Source: a virus
Direction: 5' to 3' (one strand)
Length of the DNA stretch: 64,000 nucleotides
IMG/VR virus record: IMGVR_UViG_3300032224_000970
Location: 1-64,000 of that record
Position 1 is the first letter of the stretch; every line of letters begins with the position of its first letter. A model generated the notes under the pieces. That model was not told the origin of the DNA and ran no database searches. It saw only the letters and a list, made by a program, of their open reading frames with translations. The position numbers were made by a program, and so were the translations under genes. Below, piece after piece: positions 1-5,455 of this stretch.

Positions 1-147
1 AATCTTGTAGTTGATGCCATGAGTATGCAGTATTTTGACAACGCTACTATAGATTTTACTAGTGATAAATTAAAAGGATCTCAATTTGTTATATCAAACC
101 CAAATGCCAAATCAACTTGTGGATGTGGAAGTAGTTTCTCAGTCTAA
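1..147 (+). CDS. A-type iron-sulfur cluster carrier (HesB/IscA family), C-terminal fragment
   Basis: The reading frame enters at base 1 and stops with TAA at 145-147, giving the last 48 residues of a protein. It ends in [16 protein letters not shown]. The C-G-C-G-x-S-F ending is the diagnostic C-terminal signature of A-type Fe-S carriers (IscA, SufA, ErpA, HesB), where the two cysteines help hold the cluster. The usual family length is about 105-120 residues, so less than half is visible, and the first conserved cysteine lies outside the window. The stop is followed one base later by the exonuclease start, suggesting co-transcription. Family assignment is firm from the motif. The role in infection, for example supplying clusters to phage or host enzymes, is inference. 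Confidence 0.85.
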   Translation, partial: NLVVDAMSMQYFDNATIDFTSDKLKGSQFVISNPNAKSTCGCGSSFSV

Positions 148-148
148 A

Positions 149-802
149 GTGAAAACATTTATACATCATGATATCCCCAAACTTGAACGTATCACCTCTC
201 CCGATGGATCAAGATTATACAACACACCATCGGGTAGAGCCTATCCCAGCGTTACAACAGTTACAGGATCACAATCAAAAGAGGGAATCCTTGCATGGCG
301 AAAAAGAGTTGGAGCCGAAGAAGCAAATAGAATCACAACCAGAGCAGCAAACCGAGGAACAAGAATCCACTCTCTCTGCGAAGCATATCTCCGCAATGAG
401 AGATGTGAACCTGATATCTTCGATAAAGAGATATTTGGAAGTATATCACCCTTCCTCGAAAGAATAGATAATATACATGCGTTGGAGACACCACTGTATT
501 CTGACCATCTTGAAGTTGCAGGAACTGTTGATTGTGTTGCAGAGTTTGAAGGTAAGATGTCCGTAATTGATTTTAAGACATCTGCAAAAATTAAAACACG
601 AGACAATATTCATGGGTACTTTATGCAGTGCTCTGCATATGCAGTTGCCTTTGAAGAAAGAACAGGAATTCCTATTGGTCGTTTAGTTGTTATAATGGGT
701 GTTGATAACGAAGATCCTTTATTGTTCATCGAGAAGAGAGATACTTGGATCGGTGAGTTTCGTAAACTGAGATTAGAATATAAAAATATGAAAGGTGTAT
801 AA
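149..802 (+). CDS. PD-(D/E)XK exonuclease (RecB/Cas4-like)
   Basis: This is a probable DNA exonuclease of the RecB/Cas4-like PD-(D/E)XK superfamily, of the type T4-like aquatic phages carry among their replication and recombination genes. Counting from the GTG at 149, His74 lies in RGTRIHSLCE, the first metal-binding Asp128 in GTVD, and Asp141-x-Lys143 in VIDFKTS. A later Gln in the MQCSAYA segment fits the QxxxY motif of RecB-type nucleases. The GTG start one base after the preceding stop gives an N-terminus VKTF..DIPKLER and is my preferred start. In-frame TTG at 86 and ATG at 104 would overlap the Fe-S gene. The product is 217 residues. The next gene starts immediately after the stop. Substrate polarity cannot be read from the sequence. 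Confidence 0.85.
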   Translation: MKTFIHHDIPKLERITSPDGSRLYNTPSGRAYPSVTTVTGSQSKEGILAWRKRVGAEEANRITTRAANRGTRIHSLCEAYLRNERCEPDIFDKEIFGSISPFLERIDNIHALETPLYSDHLEVAGTVDCVAEFEGKMSVIDFKTSAKIKTRDNIHGYFMQCSAYAVAFEERTGIPIGRLVVIMGVDNEDPLLFIEKRDTWIGEFRKLRLEYKNMKGV

Positions 803-1123
803 ATGATTCCAATGTTTGACTATGGATCTATCAATGAAGATCATAAAGCTGCAGCAGAAGAATGCGCTAAACTGATTGAATCGCATGTTCCACAAATAGC
901 TGAACAAATTCGTGAGAGATTCAAAATTGTGGAGCCAGTAAGAATGGATCCTGAGACTAGCGAATTCTATAGAACTGCAAGAGAGTTTGGGTTATTTCCA
1001 GCGCAACAGGGTTATATGGTTGGACCAGATGGAGTGCAAATTCCACTTGTTAATGTTTGTGCAGAACTACCGAAGTTTGACCAATTTTTACAACATTATA
1101 AAAATTTGATCTGCAACGAATAA
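803..1123 (+). CDS. hypothetical protein, 106 aa
   Basis: I do not recognise a family. The protein is soluble and mixed alpha/beta in composition, with no signal peptide or membrane segment. It has an amphipathic N-terminal helix-like stretch (about residues 10-45) rich in Glu, Lys and Ala, then a Gly/Pro-containing segment (GYMVGPDGVQIPLV) and a C-terminal helix. The ATG directly abuts the exonuclease stop, so translation is probably coupled and a DNA-metabolism role is possible. Only this context supports a function. It is followed by a promoter-like region and the tmRNA. Confidence 0.75.
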   Translation: MIPMFDYGSINEDHKAAAEECAKLIESHVPQIAEQIRERFKIVEPVRMDPETSEFYRTAREFGLFPAQQGYMVGPDGVQIPLVNVCAELPKFDQFLQHYKNLICNE

Positions 1124-1134
1124 ATAGGTATAAT
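1106..1134 (+). promoter_or_regulatory. sigma70-type promoter before the tmRNA
   Basis: TTGATC at 1106-1111 and a perfect TATAAT at 1129-1134 are separated by exactly 17 bases, placing transcription start near 1141, just before the tmRNA acceptor piece. An AATAAATA late-type motif overlaps at 1119-1126. The -35 box lies inside the end of the upstream gene. Read from sequence only. Confidence 0.6.
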
Positions 1135-1320
1135 TATGTTTAAGTGATATTGCTGTATGAAGCAAAGAGAAAAGTGTTCTGGACGGGAGTTCGATTCTCC
1201 CCACCTCCACCAAAAGTATAATCGATATGCACATAGCATATAGAGACATAAGAAACGTGATTATGCTTCTGATGGGGGTGACTAGGTTTCGACAGGGCAA
1301 AGAGTAACAGAGTGGACAGC

Positions 1321-1338
1321 ACGGTAGGCGATGACCGT
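1321..1338 (+). other. candidate tmRNA pseudoknot 1 stem
   Basis: ACGGT (1321-1325) and ACCGT (1334-1338) form a 5-bp stem upstream of the tag, where tmRNAs carry PK1. The second PK1 stem is not clear to me (only GAT/ATC is evident), so this is a partial assignment. Confidence 0.45.
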
Positions 1339-1359
1339 AAATCAAGCAAAAACGTAAAT

Positions 1360-1404
1360 GCAAACGATAGCGCATATTATCAGGATCTACGCCTAGCAGC
1401 GTAA
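1360..1404 (+). other. tmRNA tag-peptide reading frame
   Basis: From the GCA resume codon at 1360 the frame reads ANDSAYYQDLRLAA and stops with TAA at 1402-1404. AND at the start and LAA-type hydrophobic residues at the end match bacterial proteolysis tags; the E. coli tag is ANDENYALAA. At 14 residues it is longer than the 10-residue E. coli tag. ClpXP-type proteases normally read the C-terminal LAA. Confidence 0.88.
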
Positions 1405-1406
1405 AC

Positions 1407-1450
1407 TGATTGGGGTTTCGTCAGCTGTCCTTATTAACCAATCAGCTGAC
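1407..1450 (+). other. H-type pseudoknot downstream of the tag stop
   Basis: TGATTGG (1407-1413) pairs with CCAATCA (1438-1444). GTCAGCTG (1420-1427) pairs with CAGCTGAC (1443-1450). The stems are interleaved in pseudoknot order and share bases 1443-1444. Three bases after the tag stop is where tmRNAs carry PK2. The second stem is followed by ATTTTTAATTTTAT and could also act as an intrinsic terminator for the tmRNA. Confidence 0.6.
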
Positions 1451-1477
1451 ATTTTTAATTTTATAAAGGTATTGAAT

Positions 1478-1933
1478 ATGAAAAAGGGAATTTTAATTGT
1501 AGCACTTATGGCAGCATTTGGTGCCAACGCTGCTGATCTAAAGACTGAGATTGGTGTTACTGGTAGTCGTGACACTGCTGGTTCAGATCGTTCTGGCTAT
1601 GGTATTACTATCGGACAGAAGTATGACAAAATTGGTTTAACTGCTGGTTTTGATCGTTACACTTCTGGTACTGATCTTAATAAATATAGTGTAGTTGGTT
1701 CTTATGATGTAGCAAACATTGGCAAAGCAACTATTGCAGTTAAAGCTGGTTTTGCTTACTTAGATCAAAAGGGTTCTACTGATGGGTATGCTGGTTTGAT
1801 GGGTGCTGGTGTTTCTATGCCAATCAACTCTAATCTAGCAGCAACTATTGATTATCGTTATCAGGCAGGTCAGAGTCGTGTTAGTTCTTTAGATGGCAGT
1901 ACTATTTCTGCTGGTCTTAAGTACTCGTTCTAA
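1478..1933 (+). CDS. outer-membrane beta-barrel protein
   Basis: This is a 151-residue exported protein. Residues 1-19 form a classic Sec signal peptide (Lys-Lys, hydrophobic core, cleavage around ANA-AD). The rest is made of alternating hydrophobic/polar strands with aromatic ends and Gly-rich turns (GVTGSR, GYGITIGQKYDKIGL, AAVKAGFAYL-like segments). It ends in KYSF; a terminal Phe is the outer-membrane beta-signal recognised by the BAM machinery. The size fits a small barrel like OmpX/OmpA-type or phage Lom proteins. The start is ATG 1478 with AAAGG eight bases upstream; an upstream TTG at 1472 is less likely. The gene follows the tmRNA directly and may share its transcript. Altering the host surface, for example superinfection exclusion, is inference. 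Confidence 0.8.
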   Translation: MKKGILIVALMAAFGANAADLKTEIGVTGSRDTAGSDRSGYGITIGQKYDKIGLTAGFDRYTSGTDLNKYSVVGSYDVANIGKATIAVKAGFAYLDQKGSTDGYAGLMGAGVSMPINSNLAATIDYRYQAGQSRVSSLDGSTISAGLKYSF

Positions 1934-1951
1934 AATTTCTTGGAGAGAAGT

Positions 1952-2152
1952 ATGAATAAACTTATCGCTTTAATTATGCTTACACTTGCTATGTCAGTAT
2001 CAGCTGCAGATGCACCTAAAAAAGCAACAGCTGATAAGAAGGCTCCAGTGAAGAAAGAAAAATGTGTGCCTTCAAAAGAAGTAGTATGTCAAGATTCTTT
2101 AAAGGGTAAGACTCGTCCTACTCCAAAGAAAAAATCAGAAGACACTAAATAA
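1952..2152 (+). CDS. small exported Lys-rich protein
   Basis: This is a 66-residue protein with a Sec signal peptide (residues 1-18, cleavage near VSA-AD). A very basic mature region follows, rich in Lys, Pro and Ala, with two cysteines (KCVPSKEVVCQDS) that could form a disulfide in the periplasm. The ATG at 1952 has GGAGAG just upstream and is preferred to an in-frame codon at 1940. It probably shares a transcript with the beta-barrel gene 18 bases upstream, and a terminator follows. I recognise no family. A periplasmic role is inferred from the signal peptide only. Confidence 0.7.
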   Translation: MNKLIALIMLTLAMSVSAADAPKKATADKKAPVKKEKCVPSKEVVCQDSLKGKTRPTPKKKSEDTK

Positions 2153-2167
2153 TATACACAGTGGGTT

Positions 2168-2197
2168 TGGTAGTCCCAATAAAACTACCGTTTTTTT
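2168..2197 (+). terminator. rho-independent terminator
   Basis: GGTAGT (2169-2174) pairs with ACTACC (2184-2189) around a 9-base loop and is followed by seven T at 2191-2197. It ends the tmRNA/outer-membrane module. Confidence 0.8.
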
Positions 2198-2222
2198 ACA
2201 CATTACACACAAGGAGTAAACT

Positions 2223-2498
2223 ATGTCAAATATGACACCTTTCGAGATTCGCCTAGAACTTTTAAAAATGGCGAAAGACATGCTTAACGATGAATACTAC
2301 GGTAAGCGTGAACAAATTAGCAACGACTGGCACATGAAAGTCGAATCTGCTAAACTAAATGGTGGAACGATTCCTGATCATCCAGGATTCCCTTCTATCC
2401 CATCCGAAAATGATATCATTGCAAAGGCATCTGCCTTGAATGGTTTCGTTTCAAACCTCCCTCTAGATACAAAGACTACTACCAAGAAGTCCACCTGA
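2223..2498 (+). CDS. conserved phage hypothetical protein, 91 aa
   Basis: The ATG follows AAGGAG with good spacing, so the start is secure. The sequence is soluble and helical at the N-terminus (FEIRLELLKMAKDMLNDEYY), with a middle Pro/Gly-rich segment (PDHPGFPSIPSENDII) and a Thr/Lys-rich tail. Its N-terminus looks like small proteins found in many aquatic T4-like phages, but I know no function. It stands alone between two terminators, so it is probably a monocistronic unit. Confidence 0.75.
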   Translation: MSNMTPFEIRLELLKMAKDMLNDEYYGKREQISNDWHMKVESAKLNGGTIPDHPGFPSIPSENDIIAKASALNGFVSNLPLDTKTTTKKST

Positions 2499-2508
2499 TA
2501 TGGGATTG

Positions 2509-2535
2509 GAAAGGTGTGTTCGCACACCTTTCTTT
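2509..2535 (+). terminator. strong rho-independent terminator
   Basis: A perfect 10-bp stem, 2509-2518 with 2523-2532, closes a TTCG tetraloop (2519-2522), an unusually stable loop, and is followed by TTT. Confidence 0.85.
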
Positions 2536-2554
2536 AACTAATTAAGGAGATTAG

Positions 2555-3157
2555 ATGCGAGTATATTTAAAAATACTTTTAATTATAACTGCAATGATTG
2601 TGATGACTGGTGTGGCTACTGCATTGCACACACATGAATTAAAACTACTTGATGTTAAATACAACCAATTAACAAAAGAAGCAAAAAGTCAAGTAGATTG
2701 CCTTGCTGAAAACATTTATCACGAAGCAGGGTATGAACCAGAAGAAGGAAAAATCGCAGTTGCGATGGTGACCTTAAATAGATTGAATGACCCAAGATAC
2801 CCAAAAGACATTTGCTCTGTAGTCAAACAAAAGACACATAGCACTTGTCAGTTCTCTTGGTTCTGCATGCCTGTTCATTTAAACAAAGAGAACAAAGTTT
2901 ATGAACAGGCAATGGATGTTGCTTTACATGTTTATGTAAACTATGAAAAGATGACTGATGTAACACTGGGTGCTCTATATTATCATGCTGACTATGTTAA
3001 TCCAAGATGGAAGTTAATAAAGACGACCACGATCGGACGACATATTTTTTATAAAGAAGGTGTAAAATTTAATGATGACAAAACTAAATCTGCAGTTGAA
3101 AGAAGAAAGCAACTCGAAGCACTCGTTCTTCCTACTGATGGAGGAGATAACACTTAA
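2555..3157 (+). CDS. SleB/CwlJ-type cell-wall hydrolase (Hydrolase_2)
   Basis: This is a probable peptidoglycan hydrolase of 200 residues. Residues 5-24 form one hydrophobic segment (signal anchor or signal peptide). The SleB-like domain follows from about residue 45: CLAENIYHEAGYEPEEGKIAVA matches the family core A-x-x-I-x-x-E-A..G..GxxAVAxVxLNR, with Glu57 as the likely catalytic acid. NRLNDPRYPKDICSVV and the CQFSWFC motif are also typical. An AAGGAG site precedes the ATG. A hydrolase carrying its own export signal fits a SAR-like endolysin or a periplasmic lysis enzyme. A holin-like gene lies on the other strand at 11738-12202. The 3' end overlaps the ClpP-like gene by 86 bases. Confidence 0.85.
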   Translation: MRVYLKILLIITAMIVMTGVATALHTHELKLLDVKYNQLTKEAKSQVDCLAENIYHEAGYEPEEGKIAVAMVTLNRLNDPRYPKDICSVVKQKTHSTCQFSWFCMPVHLNKENKVYEQAMDVALHVYVNYEKMTDVTLGALYYHADYVNPRWKLIKTTTIGRHIFYKEGVKFNDDKTKSAVERRKQLEALVLPTDGGDNT

Positions 3158-3632
3158 CAGTGCTAAACAGGCTGTTGAGTGGATAATGGAAGCAAACTTT
3201 TCTGAGGAACCACCTCAACTAATGAATCTAATCATTACATCTCCAGGTGGTGACTTAAATGCTGCATTTGCTTTAGTTGATACGATGAGAGGATCATCGA
3301 TACCAATTAGAACTGTTGGGCTAGGACAGATTGCTTCCGCTGGTCTTATGATCTTTATTAGTGGTACACATGGTCATCGTATTCTTACACCGAATACTTC
3401 GATTCTGTCTCACCAATATTCATGGGGTGTGTTCGGTAAAGAGCATGAACTTATTGCACAGGTTAAAGAGTTTGACCTTACAACTAAACGAATGATTGCG
3501 CACTATAAAAAGTGTACTGGATTGAATGATACTAAAATTCGAGAAGTACTACTTCCACCGCAAGATGTTTGGCTTAGTGCACTAGAAGCAAAAAAGTTAG
3601 GTATATGCGACGATGTTAAAGATCTTAAGTAA
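3072..3632 (+). CDS. ClpP-like serine protease
   Basis: This is a 186-residue ClpP/crotonase-fold protease. The catalytic triad is visible: Ser89 in GLGQIASAGLM (ClpP GQAAS.G), His114 in SILSHQ (ClpP MIHQP) and Asp165 in QDVWLSALEAKKLGICDD (ClpP ERDRFLSAxEAxxYGLVD). The SPGG turn at residues 57-60 is also conserved. The N-terminus is short and lacks the long propeptide of host ClpP. ATG 3072 has AAGG about ten bases upstream and retains the first beta-strand (HSFFLL), so I choose it although it overlaps the hydrolase gene. A start at 3138 would remove that strand. Known phage relatives act as head maturation proteases or host-like ClpP; no prohead gene is adjacent here, so its substrate is open. 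Confidence 0.82.
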   Translation: MMTKLNLQLKEESNSKHSFFLLMEEITLNSAKQAVEWIMEANFSEEPPQLMNLIITSPGGDLNAAFALVDTMRGSSIPIRTVGLGQIASAGLMIFISGTHGHRILTPNTSILSHQYSWGVFGKEHELIAQVKEFDLTTKRMIAHYKKCTGLNDTKIREVLLPPQDVWLSALEAKKLGICDDVKDLK

Positions 3633-3801
3633 CTACTTAAAATACTCTGGGCTATGGATTGGTGTAGTTTTTAATCCACTACAATGGGAGTTTCGTTTTA
3701 CAACAATCCAACCAGATGAATTAAATCCACATGCCCATGGATTTTTTTTAACAGTTGGTCCAGTATGGATCAGGGGAGTAATAGATGATGGCTCTTGGTA
3801 A
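3613..3801 (+). CDS. conserved small hypothetical protein, 62 aa
   Basis: It begins inside the last codons of the ClpP-like gene and is aromatic-rich (YSGLWIGVVFNPLQW, GFFLTVGPVWIRGVIDDGSW). The pattern of two hydrophobic aromatic strands around a polar N-H-x-H stretch suggests a small beta-rich or membrane-associated protein. Similar short W/F-rich proteins ending in IDDGSW occur in other aquatic myoviruses as I recall, but no function is known to me. Tight overlaps on both sides support translation as part of an operon. Confidence 0.7.
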   Translation: MLKILSNYLKYSGLWIGVVFNPLQWEFRFTTIQPDELNPHAHGFFLTVGPVWIRGVIDDGSW

Positions 3802-3817
3802 ACTTAAAGGAACTACA

Positions 3818-4057
3818 ATGACAGAAAAAACTTCATTGCACATTGGTATGTGCTTGGTCATTATGACTGCACTTGCATGTATCACTTACTACTACGACAA
3901 TCAAAACAAAGCAATCAAGTCTAACATTGAATCTGCAATCGTAAAGGGTATCGATCCTATTGCAGTTCGCTGTTCGTATTCAGGTGAAAGAGACAATATT
4001 TGTCTAGCCTATGCGATGACCCATGGCAAGGTTGACGCACCTGCGGTTAAAAAATAA
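3818..4057 (+). CDS. small single-pass membrane protein
   Basis: This is a 79-residue protein. The ATG at 3818 has AAAGGAAC just upstream; an in-frame ATG at 3785 would overlap the previous gene and lacks a site. Residues about 6-26 (LHIGMCLVIMTALACITYYY) form one hydrophobic helix, followed by a polar, probably periplasmic domain with two cysteines (VRCSYSGERDNICLAYA) that could pair. The family is unknown to me. The topology is compatible with an accessory lysis or host-interaction protein, but nothing in the sequence proves it. Confidence 0.7.
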   Translation: MTEKTSLHIGMCLVIMTALACITYYYDNQNKAIKSNIESAIVKGIDPIAVRCSYSGERDNICLAYAMTHGKVDAPAVKK

Positions 4058-4124
4058 CCCTACAGAGGGTAGGGGATTCGCTAAGTCGTTGATTTTAAAG
4101 GGAAAATTTAGTCGTTTTTACCCC

Positions 4125-4153
4125 TTTACTTTTATTCAGGTTTCCTGTATAAT
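4125..4153 (+). promoter_or_regulatory. sigma70-type promoter
   Basis: TTTACT (4125-4130) and perfect TATAAT (4148-4153) with a 17-base spacer lie in a 126-base gap before the small-gene cluster, giving a start near 4160. The -35 lies inside an inverted repeat, TAAAGGG 4096-4102 with CCCTTTA 4122-4128, and a second hairpin (4058-4063 with 4069-4074) lies upstream. These could bind a regulator, which is inference. Confidence 0.65.
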
Positions 4154-4183
4154 TATATTATGTTGATTGAGAAAGGACTTGTT

Positions 4184-4453
4184 ATGAAAAACCTGAATGC
4201 TTACGTTGCAAAAGCCAACCAGTGGACCGCTATCTTCAAAGGTGAGCAGTACACTACTCAAACTTCTGAGGGTCGTCGTCGCATCGCTGAACGAATCGAT
4301 GCTGACCTCAGCCCAGAAAACCTTACCTGCGATGGTGAACTTCCACGCAGTGTCGTGCAAGCCAAGTATCGTGAATTGAATGCAGCTGCAAAAGAGTTGA
4401 TTCAGTTGGACCCTAGCGTTGCCAAATTTATGTATGAATTTTCTGGAGAATAA
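4184..4453 (+). CDS. hypothetical protein, 89 aa
   Basis: This is the first gene after the promoter. ATG 4184 has GAAAGGA seven bases upstream. A further in-frame ATG at 4160 sits at the predicted transcript start and is not credible. The protein is soluble and helical, rich in Ala, Arg and Glu (SEGRRRIAERIDADLSPENL), with one cysteine and no signal peptide. It is followed by a chain of closely packed small genes. I do not recognise a family; a small host-takeover or DNA-metabolism protein is possible but unproven. Confidence 0.7.
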   Translation: MKNLNAYVAKANQWTAIFKGEQYTTQTSEGRRRIAERIDADLSPENLTCDGELPRSVVQAKYRELNAAAKELIQLDPSVAKFMYEFSGE

Positions 4454-4455
4454 TT

Positions 4456-4803
4456 ATGCAGATGTTGCATACGAATCTTGGTAAGTCTAAGAAGCGTAAG
4501 CCCAACGCTAAGCAACGTGAGTTGCAAAAGTCTTGGGAAGACATGTTGAAGAAGTATGCCACAAAGAAGGTTGCCCCTAAACAGCAATCACTCAGTGATG
4601 TATACTCACTTGGTACACCTGCTTGTCGTGAGACACCTAAGATACCGAGTTTACCTTTTACTGGTGGCGTATGTGCCAAAGCACCAGATAAAGTTTACAC
4701 AGGCACTTTGATTAAAGGTATCGCAACGATGCACAAGTCAAATGCAGTACCAGTGTTTTCCGATGAACAGGCAGTTGAAATTTCAAAAATGCGAAGAGGT
4801 TAA
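4456..4803 (+). CDS. conserved phage hypothetical protein, 115 aa
   Basis: The N-terminal 40 residues are very basic (Lys/Arg-rich, helical: GKSKKRKPNAKQRELQKSW). A Pro/Gly-rich middle with two cysteines follows (TPACRETPKIPSLPFTGGVCAK), then a C-terminal block KGIATMHKSNAVPVFSDEQAVEISKMRR. That last block, with the HKSNAVPV core, is one I associate with a small protein family shared by many unrelated tailed phages. Its function is unknown to me. A basic N-terminus suggests nucleic-acid contact. Only two bases separate it from each neighbour. Confidence 0.8.
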   Translation: MQMLHTNLGKSKKRKPNAKQRELQKSWEDMLKKYATKKVAPKQQSLSDVYSLGTPACRETPKIPSLPFTGGVCAKAPDKVYTGTLIKGIATMHKSNAVPVFSDEQAVEISKMRRG

Positions 4804-4805
4804 TT

Positions 4806-5072
4806 ATGAATCCGAAATACAACAAAATTGTTTCCCTTGCTACTGAGGGTAAATACGAGGACATTAAAGATGTTCGCCATGAGTTACTTATTGAACGAAT
4901 GAAGATGGACAAATTCTTTTCAAAGTATCTCGATAAGGTTGGTGGTAAAATGGATCCCAACACACCAAACACTCCAATCTGGAAACTCTATCGTTCCAAG
5001 ATGCGTGAGTATGGTGAATTAGAACAAACAATCAAAGCAGCTGATTACTACATAAAGAAGAGCTATGTTTAA
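4806..5072 (+). CDS. hypothetical protein, 88 aa
   Basis: This is an all-alpha, charged, soluble protein with no cysteine, signal peptide or membrane segment. Two helical stretches (VRHELLIERMKMDKFFSKYL and REYGELEQTIKAADYYIKK) flank a Pro/Asn-rich turn (MDPNTPNTPIW). The end overlaps the gp33-like gene by eight bases, implying coupled translation. The family and role are unknown; the context links it to the replication and transcription gene cluster. Confidence 0.7.
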   Translation: MNPKYNKIVSLATEGKYEDIKDVRHELLIERMKMDKFFSKYLDKVGGKMDPNTPNTPIWKLYRSKMREYGELEQTIKAADYYIKKSYV

Positions 5073-5280
5073 AAACTCAAACGAATTTTCTTTATACATA
5101 GAACAGTTAGTCCAAGAAAAGAGAATGTCTCATATGGACGCTGTTCTTGAATATTGCAAAGAAAACTTTCTTGAACCTCAGGATGTTTCACGTCTTATCA
5201 ATAAGTCTCTGAAGGATAAGATTGAAATGAATTTTCGTGATTTAAATTACTTACCCAAGCAGGCACAACTAGATGTCTAA
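5065..5280 (+). CDS. 33: late-transcription coactivator, gp33-like
   Basis: This small all-helical protein (71 residues) resembles the gp33 coactivators of T4-like phages (Trans_coact family). The pattern EFSLYIEQLVQEKRMSHMDAV followed by LEYCKE and a K-DKI-..-NYLPK tail matches my memory of marine myovirus gp33. In T4, gp33 binds the host RNA polymerase beta flap and bridges it to the sliding clamp so that late promoters fire. The T4 protein is longer (112 residues), so this would be a minimal version. The TAAATA late-type motifs elsewhere in the window fit such a system; the matching gp55 is not in this window. Assigned from pattern, not by search. Confidence 0.6.
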   Translation: MFKNSNEFSLYIEQLVQEKRMSHMDAVLEYCKENFLEPQDVSRLINKSLKDKIEMNFRDLNYLPKQAQLDV

Positions 5281-5455
5281 TTTTCGGTTTACATTTGTAG
5301 CGATCATAGTATTTTTATTAGTACTTGGTGGTTTACTTGAATTTATTCCACGCCATGGCAGAATAGTATATGATTGTAGGATGGCAGAGATCTCGCCAGA
5401 CTTCCCTGTTGAAGTACGTAATGAATGTAGGAAGCGTTATAGTGGACGGATTTAA
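5273..5455 (+). CDS. small membrane-anchored hypothetical protein
   Basis: This is a 60-residue protein with one strongly hydrophobic helix at residues 6-25 (FTFVAIIVFLLVLGGLLEFI) followed by a 35-residue polar tail with two cysteines (YDCRMAEISPDFPVEVRNECRKR). It overlaps the gp33-like gene by eight bases and the gp59 gene by 35 bases. The tail resembles a recurrent short phage protein of unknown function. Topology suggests N-in with an exported tail, or a signal anchor; a disulfide is possible if exported. Confidence 0.65.
   Translation: MSNFRFTFVAIIVFLLVLGGLLEFIPRHGRIVYDCRMAEISPDFPVEVRNECRKRYSGRI

Larger units (their letters stand above)
1145..1450 (+). ncRNA. ssrA: tmRNA, circularly permuted (two-piece)
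   Basis: This is a transfer-messenger RNA that would rescue stalled ribosomes and tag their products. The 3' (acceptor) part comes first. It has the conserved GGACG leading into a T arm (GGGAG 1185-1189, loop TTCGATT, CTCCC 1197-1201), the acceptor strand CACCTCC 1202-1208, discriminator A1209 and an encoded CCA at 1210-1212. The 5' part follows: GGGGGTG at 1274-1280 pairs with CACCTCC over 7 bp and gives a G3-U70 wobble, the alanine identity element. It is followed by ACTAGGTTTCGAC, typical of tmRNA 5' ends. A tag frame lies at 1360-1404. The 1213-1273 segment would be removed by processing; it contains a 6-bp hairpin, 1225-1230 with 1236-1241. ACAGC 1316-1320 can pair with GCTGT 1152-1156 as part of helix P2. 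Exact mature ends are not known. Confidence 0.92.

Noticed and set aside
86-148. Upstream TTG (86) or ATG (104) as start of the exonuclease
   Set aside because: Both would overlap the end of the Fe-S carrier gene and add residues that merely reread it; GTG 149 right after the stop fits the typical N-terminus better, though TTG 86 does have an AAGG upstream.
4058-4074. Hairpin after the 3818-4057 gene as a terminator
   Set aside because: The 6-bp stem is good but no T tract follows; kept only as a possible regulatory structure.
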